Assembly: GCA_016213665.1 (NCBI GenBank)
Contig: JACQZX010000063.1
Span: 1-38,603 of the forward strand
Direction of reading: 5' to 3'
Origin: Actinomycetota bacterium
Lineage (GTDB): Bacteria > Actinomycetota > Acidimicrobiia > Acidimicrobiales > Ilumatobacteraceae
Length of the DNA stretch: 38,603 nt
The position numbers and the translations under genes are program-made. Positions within the stretch are counted from its first letter, which is position 1. Each line of letters opens with the position of its first letter. Shown here one piece after another: positions 30,898 to 38,223 of the stretch. Below the pieces are notes generated by a model, which worked only from the letters and a program-made list of their open reading frames with translations, searched no databases and was not told the DNA's origin.

Positions 30898-32109
30898 TTA
30901 ACCCAGTGCCGACCAGAGCGCTTCACCTTTCACCTCCGAGGTGGTCCACTGCGGGGCGAGAACGGGTGAACTCAAGCCCACCGGCCCGTCCTTACCCGGG
31001 ACTTGTTCCCACAGGATTGCCGGTCGATCTCCGTGCCAGCGGACGGCGAATGAGATCGTGCCCGTGGCATCCGTCGGCAACCCGAAGACCTCGAAGTTGA
31101 CGCCGATCCAGGTACTTGGCAGCCCACCACACAGGAGTTGCGCTCCCCCATCGCGCAGCACGACAAGGCGCTGCTCTACCTGAGCCAAAAGTCGGCTCGA
31201 CTCGGCTGGCGATTGCTCTGGCAGTTCTGCCGCTCGGGGCAACGTGCTGCGCACCAACGCCAGGTCACGTCGCGCCCGCGACTCGCCGGCCACGGCCAGC
31301 ACGCGGTCAGCCGCGGCAAGCGCGGCCGACAAGACCCAACTCTCGTCCGGCGACTTTGCCGCCAACTCCAGCGCGTGTGCCAGCTCGGGCAACCATGGCC
31401 CGGCGCTCTCACCCATGCGCACAAGTTGGTCGATCGCGAGCAAACATCCCGCAGGATCGTCGGTGGCAGTCGGCGGACCGCATAGTGCGAGTTCGCAGCG
31501 AGCCGCAATCACGCGGTCACAGAGACCAGACTCGGGCAGCAACAGCCGCCCGGCGCGATCGACGGTGGCGATCCATCCGCGAGCGACAGCCGCGGCCGCG
31601 GGTAGGCGGCTCGCAAGCCCGGTCGGGAACACACCAGGTGCCCTTGCAGAGTGTGGGATTGCAACGGTCAAGGACGCGTGATGCCCGATGGGAAAGGCGA
31701 CGCTCTCCGGAGGCAGCGAGATGCCGGCGATCGGCGCCGATGGAAGTCGTTCGGAGAGCAGTTCAGCGCTGGTGAAGGCAACCGCGATCGGCAACGGCGA
31801 TTCGTTCGCCACTTCGATGATCGTGAGGCCGCCGTGGTCGGCAACTGAGTAAACGCATTGCACCGCATCGCCATCGGGGATACGCACGCGCGTCTCCACG
31901 ACGGGCGTGCCGTTGACGCGGCGTTGCCTGACGGTGGCCTCGCTGCGCGGGGAGTGCCACCGATCATCAGCAGCGATGTGCCAGTCGACCGTCGCTCGGG
32001 TCCCGAGAGTATTGGTGCTCCACGGCTCGACTGAGCCGAACGACGTGACCGAGGCGCGCCACCGGCCACCGGTGACCCCTGTGGTAATACCATCCGTTCT
32101 CAACGACAT
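30898..32109 (-). CDS. Uncharacterised protein
   Basis: 403 residues that I do not recognise. It has no signal peptide or membrane segment. The N-terminal half is beta-rich (TVDWHIAADDRW, VETRVRIPDGDAVQCVYSV, LTIIEVANESPLPIAVAF), like an Ig or galactose-binding type sandwich. The middle is helical and Ala/Leu-rich. The last 60 residues contain GVNFEVFGLPTDATGTISFAVRWHGDRPAILWE. It starts 10 bases after the gpsA stop and probably shares its transcript. The ATG at 32109 avoids overlap with gpsA; the frame is open to 32145. Confidence 0.7.
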   Translation of the reverse strand: MSLRTDGITTGVTGGRWRASVTSFGSVEPWSTNTLGTRATVDWHIAADDRWHSPRSEATVRQRRVNGTPVVETRVRIPDGDAVQCVYSVADHGGLTIIEVANESPLPIAVAFTSAELLSERLPSAPIAGISLPPESVAFPIGHHASLTVAIPHSARAPGVFPTGLASRLPAAAAVARGWIATVDRAGRLLLPESGLCDRVIAARCELALCGPPTATDDPAGCLLAIDQLVRMGESAGPWLPELAHALELAAKSPDESWVLSAALAAADRVLAVAGESRARRDLALVRSTLPRAAELPEQSPAESSRLLAQVEQRLVVLRDGGAQLLCGGLPSTWIGVNFEVFGLPTDATGTISFAVRWHGDRPAILWEQVPGKDGPVGLSSPVLAPQWTTSEVKGEALWSALG

Positions 32110-32119
32110 CTGAGCGCGA

Positions 32120-33166
32120 TTAGTCCGACTCGCTCTTGCGACCACGCTGCATCAACGAGCCCAACGCGTCTCGAGCCGGCCGACCCTGGTGACACACCGC
32201 CACCACTTGCTCGGTGATCGGCATGTCGACATCGTGGCGGCGAGCGAGATCGAGCACGCTCGGTGAACTCTTGACACCCTCGGCAACCATGTTCATCGCG
32301 CCCAGCACCTCCTCGATAGTGCGGCCTTCCCCAAGCTGCAAGCCGACCATGTTGTTGCGACTCTGCTTCGAGGAGCAGGTGGCGATCAAGTCCCCCATAC
32401 CAGCGAGGCCGGCGAATGTCGCTGCGCGGCCACCCATCGCGATTCCGAGGCGCGTCATCTCCGCCAAGCCGCGAGTGATCAAGGTGGCGCGTGTGTTGTC
32501 ACCGAAGCCCATGCCCTCGGCCATGCCGGCAGCGATGGCGATGACGTTCTTGACCACGCCACTCACCTCGCAACCGACCACATCGCCGTTTGTGTAGACA
32601 CGCAGCGACGGACGACTGAACACTCTTTGCAGTTCGGTGGCGATGTCGAGATCGTCGATCGCCACCACACTTGCCGCCGGTTGTCCGCTGAGGATTTCCT
32701 TGGCGAGATTCGGGCCGGTGAGAACAGCCACGGGATGACCCGGCATCTCATCACGTGTCACCTCGCTCATGCGCTTACGTGAGTTGCGCTCGAGACCCTT
32801 GGTCAGGCTGACGACCGGAACCCATGCCCGCAGATATGGCGCCGCGCCGGCGGCGACCTCGCGGTATCCATGCGAAGGCACTGCCATCACCAAGACATCG
32901 GCGTGTGCCACGGCGTCGGCCAACGACGACGTGGCCCGTAGTTCGGCCGGCAGTGTGAACTGGGGTAGGTAATCGCCGTTCACATGGCGCTCGTTGATCT
33001 CCGTCGCCAACGCCTCGCGCCTGGCCCACAAGACGGTGGGTGTGTTGACGGCTGCAAGAGCGGCAACGGTGGTTCCCCACGACCCAGCACCGATCACCGC
33101 TACATTCACCGGCGCCCGTGTCGGAGAGCTATCGCTCGGGGCGTTTTGCGTTTCGATCACTGCCAC
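32120..33166 (-). CDS. gpsA: NAD(P)-dependent glycerol-3-phosphate dehydrogenase
   Basis: About 348 residues. The Rossmann motif is VAVIGAGSWGTTVA, followed by VLWAR, LVMAVPSHG, SLTKGLE, VAVLTGPNLAKE, the catalytic lysine region VSGVVKNVIAIAAGMAEG and a TRGLAEM segment. It reduces dihydroxyacetone phosphate to glycerol-3-phosphate for phospholipid synthesis. The frame is open to 33271, which would overlap the divergent cofC start. I chose the GTG at 33166 because TACGCT lies 6 bases before it; GTGs at 33160 and 33172 are alternatives. Confidence 0.92.
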   Translation of the reverse strand: MAVIETQNAPSDSSPTRAPVNVAVIGAGSWGTTVAALAAVNTPTVLWARREALATEINERHVNGDYLPQFTLPAELRATSSLADAVAHADVLVMAVPSHGYREVAAGAAPYLRAWVPVVSLTKGLERNSRKRMSEVTRDEMPGHPVAVLTGPNLAKEILSGQPAASVVAIDDLDIATELQRVFSRPSLRVYTNGDVVGCEVSGVVKNVIAIAAGMAEGMGFGDNTRATLITRGLAEMTRLGIAMGGRAATFAGLAGMGDLIATCSSKQSRNNMVGLQLGEGRTIEEVLGAMNMVAEGVKSSPSVLDLARRHDVDMPITEQVVAVCHQGRPARDALGSLMQRGRKSESD

Positions 33167-33172
33167 GGGCAC

Positions 33173-33178
33173 AGCGTA
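33173..33178 (-). promoter_or_regulatory. Putative -10 (TACGCT) of gpsA
   Basis: TACGCT on the minus strand lies 6 bases before the GTG at 33166. Confidence 0.4.
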
Positions 33179-33238
33179 GGCCGCGACCGCATCGCCGGTC
33201 GTGACGACGTCAGAGGTCTCGCTGGCAATGTGTGCCCC

Positions 33239-33244
33239 TACGAT
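33239..33244 (+). promoter_or_regulatory. Putative -10 (TACGAT) of cofC
   Basis: TACGAT, close to the TATAAT consensus, lies 6 bases before the GTG at 33251. It decides that start. Confidence 0.45.
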
Positions 33245-33250
33245 GCGAGC

Positions 33251-33844
33251 GTGAATGGTCACCGGCGGCACGCCGTACTCGTGCCTGTGAAGGCCTTTGC
33301 CGCCGCCAAGGCGCGGCTGGCAGTGGTGCTCTCACCAGACCAGCGCCAGGCACTTGCACGTTGGACTGCTGATCGTGTTGTTGCCGCAGCGGGCGAGTTA
33401 CCTGTGTTCGTGGCTTGCGACGACGAAGAAGTGGCCAAATGGGCGGCCGATCATGGAGCAACCATGCTGTGGCACCCGGGTATCGGCCTCAACGCTGCCG
33501 TGTCGCGCAGCATGGAACAGCTTCGGCATCAGGGATTTTCGCATGTCGCCGTCGCACACGGAGACCTGCCGCGGGCTGGTTCTCTCGCCGACCTGATCGT
33601 GCCCGACACCATCACTCTTGTGCCCGACGCCAAGCACGATGGGACCAACGTCATCGCTGTGCCGACATCGGCGCAGTTCGCGTTCAGCTACGGCGCCGGC
33701 TCATTCCATCGTCATCTGGCGCTGGCCGTCGCCGGTGGCCACCGAGTGCTCGTCCGACGCGACGCGCATCTCGCGCGCGACATTGACACACCATCAGATC
33801 TGACTCATCCGCTCGTTCAGGAGGTGCTTCCATCATGGCTGTAG
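33251..33844 (+). CDS. cofC: 2-phospho-L-lactate/phosphoenolpyruvate guanylyltransferase (F420 synthesis)
   Basis: 197 residues. The N-terminal nucleotidyltransferase motif VLVPVKAFAAAKARLA is followed by PGIGLNAAVSRS, VAHGDLPRAGSL and the DGTNVIAVP block, matching CofC/FbiD. The enzyme activates phospholactate or phosphoenolpyruvate with GTP in the first step of coenzyme F420 assembly. The residue before GDLPRA is His, where Ala is more usual. The frame is open upstream to 32984, but that part is antisense to gpsA. It overlaps the PIG-L-type gene by 10 bases. fbiA, fbiB and fbiC are not in the window. Confidence 0.85.
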   Translation: MNGHRRHAVLVPVKAFAAAKARLAVVLSPDQRQALARWTADRVVAAAGELPVFVACDDEEVAKWAADHGATMLWHPGIGLNAAVSRSMEQLRHQGFSHVAVAHGDLPRAGSLADLIVPDTITLVPDAKHDGTNVIAVPTSAQFAFSYGAGSFHRHLALAVAGGHRVLVRRDAHLARDIDTPSDLTHPLVQEVLPSWL

Positions 33845-34617
33845 ACGATGCTGGAGCCAACGAACCCGGCCAGCCCAATCCCGCGAGTGGTTTGATCAGC
33901 CGCAACCTGCCGACGCCGTCATCGGCCCTCGCCATCGGGGCGCACCCCGACGATGTCGAGTTCGGTTGCGGAGCAACGCTCGCCAAGTGGGCGGCCGACG
34001 GCTGCGTTGTCCACCACCTGGTCCTCACCGACGGATCCAAGGGCACCTGGAACCCTGATGCCGACGTCGCCGCGCTGGCGACTGCGCGGCAGCGCGAACA
34101 ACGCGAAGCAGCTCGACGGTTGTCGGGCGAACGGGTCGGCACAGTGACATTTCTCGAAAATGTCGATGGCGAACTGAGCAGCAACCTCAGTATCCGCGGG
34201 CAGGTCGCCCGGGTCATTCGGGCGGTGCAACCGCAGGTCGTGCTTGGGCATGATCCGTGGAAGCGTTACCGCCTGCACCCAGATCATCGCCACGCCGGCC
34301 TATTGGCGTGTGAGGCAATAGTCGCCGCACGTGATCCGCACTTCTTTCGCGAGCAGGGACTGGTGCCGCATCGTCCGGACGCGCTGCTGCTGTGGGAGGC
34401 CGACGAACCCGATCACGTCGAGGATGTGACGTCGTGGGTGGATCACAAGCTGCACGCGTTGGAAGCGCATGAGACCCAGTTCGAAAGCACGATGAAGGTG
34501 ACGACCGTCGAGCAGGTTGCGGCGTTCCACGACAGAGTTCGCTCACGCCTGGCGTCGCTCGGCAAGCCCTACGGGTTTGGCGCCGCCGAGTTGTTCAAGC
34601 TGATCAGCGACCTGTAG
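33835..34617 (+). CDS. PIG-L/LmbE-family deacetylase
   Basis: 260 residues. The zinc motif AIGAHPDDVEFGCGATLAKW (about 33-52) and the later HPDHRHAG with its paired His are diagnostic. LTDGSKGTWNPD matches the family's substrate loop. Relatives remove acetyl groups from N-acetylglucosamine-type sugars or cleave mycothiol conjugates (MshB, Mca). This protein lacks features that would tell these apart. A good ribosome binding site (AGGAGG at 33819-33824) precedes the ATG, inside the end of cofC. Confidence 0.87.
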   Translation: MAVDDAGANEPGQPNPASGLISRNLPTPSSALAIGAHPDDVEFGCGATLAKWAADGCVVHHLVLTDGSKGTWNPDADVAALATARQREQREAARRLSGERVGTVTFLENVDGELSSNLSIRGQVARVIRAVQPQVVLGHDPWKRYRLHPDHRHAGLLACEAIVAARDPHFFREQGLVPHRPDALLLWEADEPDHVEDVTSWVDHKLHALEAHETQFESTMKVTTVEQVAAFHDRVRSRLASLGKPYGFGAAELFKLISDL

Positions 34618-35374
34618 CCACCCGGCCGCCGCCGGGTTCGCCCGCGAACGCCTGCGCGATCTTCATCCACTCGACCGCCAGCGAGCCGTGCACACTCAAG
34701 TCGGTGTCATCGATGTGCTTGCGTTGGGTGACGACGAGACAGAAGTCCAGCGCACTTCCTTGCACGGAGTCAGCGGCCGACGTATCCCACTCCCAGAGCG
34801 AACCGTCGGGTGCAGTGAGGGCAACGCGCACTGGATCAGCTGGCGGAGTCTTGCCGTTGATCAGGTAGCTGAACGCACGGGCGCGCACTCCGATGTGCGC
34901 GACATGTCGCAGCCGCGCCGTTGGTTCGCGCGTCGCTTCGAGCGCATCAACAACGTCTTGACCGTGGGCCCAGGTCTCCATCAGGCGGGCTGTGATAAAC
35001 GAACGCGCGCCCATCGCCGGCCCATACCAAGGGATGCGAGCAGAAGCATCGATCGTGCGTGAGGCGGCAACGAGCGCTTCGCGATCGTTACGCCACGCGG
35101 ACAGCAGTTGCCGACCAGTGAGCGCTCGCCCAGGCGCCACTGAGAGCGCCGTTCCACCGCCGGCAATCAGATCCACCATGTCGGCCTGAAAGGCATCGGG
35201 ATCCTGTAGCGCCATCGTCGCTCGCTGATCGAAGAACCACAGATGGCTGATCTGATCCCTGACCGACCAACCACTCGCCGGTGTCGGCGCGGACCAACCG
35301 GCTTCGTCGAGCTTGGCCACGAAACCGTCGAGTGCGAGATGCTCAGCGGCCAGGTCGTTGCAGATCGCTTCCAA
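34604..35374 (-). CDS. TIGR03084-type DinB/mycothiol-dependent maleylpyruvate isomerase-like protein
   Basis: About 256 residues. The N-terminal four-helix domain reads CNDLAAEHLALDGFVAKLDEAGW, PASGWSVRDQISHLWFFDQRA and MARSFITARLMETWAHGQDV-like segments whose His residues (the His of ISHL, and H and D of WAHGQD) would bind a metal. The C-terminal part resembles a sterol-carrier-like fold. Members are common in actinobacteria and of unknown function. Starts are TTG at 35395 or 35374; AAAGGA about 10 bases before 35374 and the family start favour the latter. Its end overlaps the PIG-L gene by 14 bases. Confidence 0.75.
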   Translation of the reverse strand: MEAICNDLAAEHLALDGFVAKLDEAGWSAPTPASGWSVRDQISHLWFFDQRATMALQDPDAFQADMVDLIAGGGTALSVAPGRALTGRQLLSAWRNDREALVAASRTIDASARIPWYGPAMGARSFITARLMETWAHGQDVVDALEATREPTARLRHVAHIGVRARAFSYLINGKTPPADPVRVALTAPDGSLWEWDTSAADSVQGSALDFCLVVTQRKHIDDTDLSVHGSLAVEWMKIAQAFAGEPGGGRVATGR

Positions 35375-35391
35375 CGAGTCCGTTCCTTTCT

Positions 35392-35435
35392 CCAAACGAC
35401 TTGTTCACCAAACGACTTGTTCACCAAACGACTTG
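35392..35435. repeat. 16-bp tandem repeat
   Basis: CCAAACGACTTGTTCA occurs at 35392-35407 and 35408-35423, with 12 bases of a third copy at 35424-35435. It lies between the TIGR03084-type start and the terminator of the histone-like gene. It may be slippage; copies could vary between strains. No operator role is evident. Confidence 0.85.
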
Positions 35436-35438
35436 ACG

Positions 35439-35476
35439 AAAAAAGGCGAACGGGGGGCATAAGCCCCCCGTTCGCC
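35439..35476 (-). terminator. Intrinsic terminator of the HU/histone-like operon
   Basis: GGCGAACGGGGGGC (35445-35458) and its exact complement (35463-35476) form a 14-bp stem with a 4-base loop. On the minus strand it is followed by six T residues (AAAAAA at 35439-35444). This is a textbook intrinsic terminator, 15 bases after the histone-like stop codon. Confidence 0.92.
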
Positions 35477-35490
35477 GCGAGCCGGAAGGC

Positions 35491-35733
35491 TCACTTCTTG
35501 GCAGCAGCCTTCTTCTTTGCTGGCCTCTTCTTCGCTGCAGCCTTCTTCTTGGCCGGAGCCTTCTTCTTTGCCGGCTTCTTCTTGGCAGCAGCCTTCTTCT
35601 TTGCCGGCTTCTTCTTCGCTGCAGCCTTCTTCTTTGCTGGCTTCTTCTTGGCGGCGGCCTTCTTCTTGGCCGGAGCCTTCTTCTTCGCTGCAGCCTTCTT
35701 CTTCGGGGCTGCCTTCTTCTTCATCGGTGTCAC
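35491..35733 (-). CDS. Lys/Ala/Pro-rich histone H1-like protein
   Basis: 80 residues, almost wholly Lys, Ala and Pro. It is built from AAAKKK and PAKKK units, with no folded domain. Such sequences bind DNA without specificity and compact it, as in histone H1 and the tail of mycobacterial HupB. A start at GTG 35733 is supported by a strong GGAAGGAAAG 5 bases before it; ATG 35724 is the alternative. It lies 60 bases after the HU stop and ends in its own terminator. The plus-strand frame over this region (Phe/Ala-rich) is a shadow of the repeat. Confidence 0.88.
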   Translation of the reverse strand: MTPMKKKAAPKKKAAAKKKAPAKKKAAAKKKPAKKKAAAKKKPAKKKAAAKKKPAKKKAPAKKKAAAKKRPAKKKAAAKK

Positions 35734-35793
35734 GTTGCTTTCCTTCCTATTGCTCTATTGGTTGCTTGTTGATTTGGTCAGGGGGACTGGTTA

Positions 35794-36075
35794 CTAGCGG
35801 CCAGGATTGAGACTGGCCTTGAGCGCGCTGCTCGCTGTGAACTTCATTCGTGTCGAAGCCTTGATGGAAACCGCTTCGCCTGTCTGCGGATTGCGGCCGG
35901 TGCGTGCCTCGGACTTCGAGGTGCTGAACGACCCGAAGCCCTGCCACGTGATCTTGTCGCCGGCTTTCGCGGACCTGGTCACGATGTTGAAGAACGCTCC
36001 GATTGCGCTTTCGGCATCGGCCTTGTTGACGCCGGACTCCTGCTCAATCGCGGCGATCAGTTCTGCTTTAGTCAT
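35794..36075 (-). CDS. hup: HU-family nucleoid protein
   Basis: 93 residues. MTKAELIAAIEQESGVNKADAE and the DNA-binding arm GFGSFSTSKSEARTGRNPQTGE are the full HU pattern, ending at MKFTASSALKASLN. It binds and bends DNA as a dimer. The basic tail that mycobacterial HupB carries on the same chain is here encoded by the next gene. A perfect GGAGGT lies 8 bases before the ATG, inside a small hairpin. The frame is open to 36162 but the ribosome binding site fixes the start. Confidence 0.95.
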   Translation of the reverse strand: MTKAELIAAIEQESGVNKADAESAIGAFFNIVTRSAKAGDKITWQGFGSFSTSKSEARTGRNPQTGEAVSIKASTRMKFTASSALKASLNPGR

Positions 36076-36081
36076 TGACTT

Positions 36082-36097
36082 GATACCTCCGGGTATC
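36082..36097 (-). promoter_or_regulatory. Hairpin over the hup ribosome binding site
   Basis: GATACC and GGTATC (36082-36087 and 36092-36097) can pair in the mRNA around a 4-base loop. The loop and 3' arm contain the GGAGGT ribosome binding site. Pairing would hide it and could tune HU output, for example by protein or temperature. The stem is only 6 bp. Confidence 0.4.
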
Positions 36098-36108
36098 GGT
36101 CTGCTATT

Positions 36109-36126
36109 CGTAACGGACCTGTTACG
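36109..36126. promoter_or_regulatory. Inverted repeat upstream of hup
   Basis: CGTAAC-GGACCT-GTTACG has perfect 6-bp arms. It lies 34 bases upstream of the hup start, in the promoter region, where a regulator dimer could bind. A TTGCAT on the minus strand just upstream may be the -35. Confidence 0.4.
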
Positions 36127-36217
36127 TATGCAAATCGAACAGGTTTTTGGCGCGGATTTCAAGCATTTCCGTTAGTGCATTTGCAACAAGTGCCGGAGGG
36201 CACATTTCGCCCCCAAC

Positions 36218-36682
36218 TCAGGTCGCCAGTCGCTCGCGGATGAGACTCGCGACAGCCACCAGTTCGGACTCGTCGGCATACTTCACGCGCGGCCAGAAGA
36301 ACCCACGCAACCCATCCTTGCGTCGACGAGGCACAACGTGCGCGTGAAGATGCGCGACGCTCTGGCTGACGACATTGTTGATCGCGACGAAGGTCCCATC
36401 CACACCGAGCGCCGCTGGTAACGCGGCTGCGACTCGTTGTACAAGCAAGAAGAATGGTAGGAGTTTGTCTGTGGGCAGCTCCGACAACGTCGGAACATGC
36501 TCAGTGGGTACAACAAGCACGTGACCCTTGAACAGCGGCGAACGATCGAGAAACGCCACCGACGCATCATCACGGTGCACGACCGCTGCCGGAAGCCGGT
36601 TGGCCACGATCTCGCAGAAAGCACACGGCACCGGCGGTGCGCCGACCTGAGTTGTCGCGTGCGCCGTTCGGTGAGAATCCAC
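36218..36682 (-). CDS. HIT-family nucleotide hydrolase/transferase
   Basis: About 154 residues. The histidine triad is HLHAHVVP near residue 115, and CAFCEIVANRLPA near the N-terminus and HVLVVPTEHVPTL are typical of HINT/HIT proteins that act on AMP-linked or dinucleoside compounds. The triad is complete. The start is uncertain: GTG 36682 has CACAAT 6 bases before it, while GTG 36631 would remove 17 poorly conserved residues. It is divergent from phoH2. Confidence 0.87.
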   Translation of the reverse strand: MDSHRTAHATTQVGAPPVPCAFCEIVANRLPAAVVHRDDASVAFLDRSPLFKGHVLVVPTEHVPTLSELPTDKLLPFFLLVQRVAAALPAALGVDGTFVAINNVVSQSVAHLHAHVVPRRRKDGLRGFFWPRVKYADESELVAVASLIRERLAT

Positions 36683-36790
36683 TATGCAATTGTGGCATCC
36701 ACCACTGGCCCGCGAGTGTGCGCTACAACTGCGTCCGTTGCGGAACCTCGTTTGCATCCCCGCCGGTTGTGACTCTCGACTGGAGCGCTG

Positions 36791-38164
36791 TTGACCGACT
36801 TGTTGCCAGACACGATCGAGCCTTCACGAACGGTTGCACCCGTACGAACGAGGGTAGTGCTCGACACATCTGTGTTGATCGGTGATCCCACCTGCTTCGA
36901 TGGATTCGCAGGACTCGATGTTGTCATTCCATTCACGGTCATCGAAGAGCTCGACAGCCTCAAGACCAGGCCCGATGATGTCGGGCGCGCAGCACGCACT
37001 GCCCTACGCACGATCGAAGAACTGCGAGTGCGAGCCGGCGGCTCGCTCGCAATTCCTGTGGCGGTAGGGAGTCCGTCGGCAGCCGGCACGCTGCAGATCG
37101 AGATCAACGGAGTGCAGCGGCACTTGCTCGTCGAGCATGGTCTCGACCCTGCGATTCCGGACAACCGAATCATCGGCGCCGCGCTCGGCCAAGCGCAGCA
37201 CGCACCGACCCGCATGGTTTCGAACGACGCCGCCCTGCGCATCAAGGCGGCCCACCTCGGCCTCGATGCGTGCGAGCACCATCCGATCGGTCGCGCGTCG
37301 GCAACTCGTGCGACCGGATGGACAACGCTGGAGGCGAGCCGACAGTCGATCGACCTGCTCTACGCCGACGGCCACGTCGAGTGCGAGTTCGTGGCCGGTG
37401 CCGATCAGATCCTGGAGAACGGATTCGCCGTCATTCGCAGTGGGTCCCAGTCGGCGCTTGTGCGCCGGACACAGCACAACTTGGCACTGCTACCTCACAC
37501 CGCACCGGAAGCGTGGAGTCTGCGGCCGCGGTCGAAGGAGCAGCGCTTTGCACTCGAACTGTTACTTGATCCCGATGTTTGTGTCGTCGCCCTCGACGGC
37601 CGCGCCGGCACCGGCAAGACCCTGCTCGCGATTGCCGCCGGTCTTGAGCAGGTGGTCGAGCAGCGCGCCTACGAACGCCTAGCCGTGTACCGACCAATGG
37701 TGCCCGTCGGCCGCGCCGATCTGGGTTTTCTTCCGGGCGGTCTCGAGGAAAAGCTAGATCCCTGGATGTCGGCGATCCACGACGCGATCGTTGCCCTCAC
37801 CGACCAACGCAGCGAGCACGACGCGCGCCGGCTGGTCGACGAACTGGTCGGACGTAACCAACTGTCGCTCGAGTCGGTCACATTTTTGCGCGGCCGTAGC
37901 CTGCACCGTCAGTTCGTGGTCGTCGATGAGGCCCAGAATCTCGAACCGACAACGCTGAAGACGGTGCTCACTCGCATCGGCGAAGGAACCAAGGTCATCT
38001 TCACAGGAGATACCAGCCAGATCGACGCCCCATACCTGGGCGAATCGAACAATGCGCTTGCCGTGCTGATCCAGGCCTTCGGCGGGCAGACCTGCTTCGG
38101 CCACCTGACCCTCAGCGCATGCGAACGCAGCACCGTGGCCAGTCTCGCCGCCGAGTTGCTGTAG
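36791..38164 (+). CDS. phoH2: PhoH2-type PIN-PhoH RNase/ATPase
   Basis: 457 residues in two parts. The PIN domain (about 20-150) has D25 in VVLDTSVLI, E52/E53 in VIEELD and Asp in PDNRII and VSNDAAL. The PhoH ATPase domain (about 245-457) has Walker A GRAGTGKT and Walker B FVVVDEAQN, with GDTSQID near the end. Mycobacterial PhoH2 is a sequence-specific RNA helicase and RNase. The start is a TTG with TGGAG 5 bases upstream. A small overlapping upstream gene (phoAT) is known in mycobacteria; one candidate frame is noted at 36637. Confidence 0.93.
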   Translation: MTDLLPDTIEPSRTVAPVRTRVVLDTSVLIGDPTCFDGFAGLDVVIPFTVIEELDSLKTRPDDVGRAARTALRTIEELRVRAGGSLAIPVAVGSPSAAGTLQIEINGVQRHLLVEHGLDPAIPDNRIIGAALGQAQHAPTRMVSNDAALRIKAAHLGLDACEHHPIGRASATRATGWTTLEASRQSIDLLYADGHVECEFVAGADQILENGFAVIRSGSQSALVRRTQHNLALLPHTAPEAWSLRPRSKEQRFALELLLDPDVCVVALDGRAGTGKTLLAIAAGLEQVVEQRAYERLAVYRPMVPVGRADLGFLPGGLEEKLDPWMSAIHDAIVALTDQRSEHDARRLVDELVGRNQLSLESVTFLRGRSLHRQFVVVDEAQNLEPTTLKTVLTRIGEGTKVIFTGDTSQIDAPYLGESNNALAVLIQAFGGQTCFGHLTLSACERSTVASLAAELL

Positions 38165-38210
38165 TCGGCAAGCTGTGGGCGTTACAGCGACGGATGTCAG
38201 ACCCCTGCCT

Positions 38211-38216
38211 TAAGGT
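38211..38216 (+). promoter_or_regulatory. Putative -10 (TAAGGT) of the exonuclease gene
   Basis: TAAGGT lies 7 bases before the ATG at 38224. Confidence 0.35.
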
Positions 38217-38223
38217 GCAGTTC

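Noticed and set aside
35243-35797. Plus-strand frame that looks like a Phe/Ala-rich membrane protein
   Set aside because: It is the reverse complement of the Lys/Ala repeat of the histone-like gene, which has a ribosome binding site and terminator on the minus strand.
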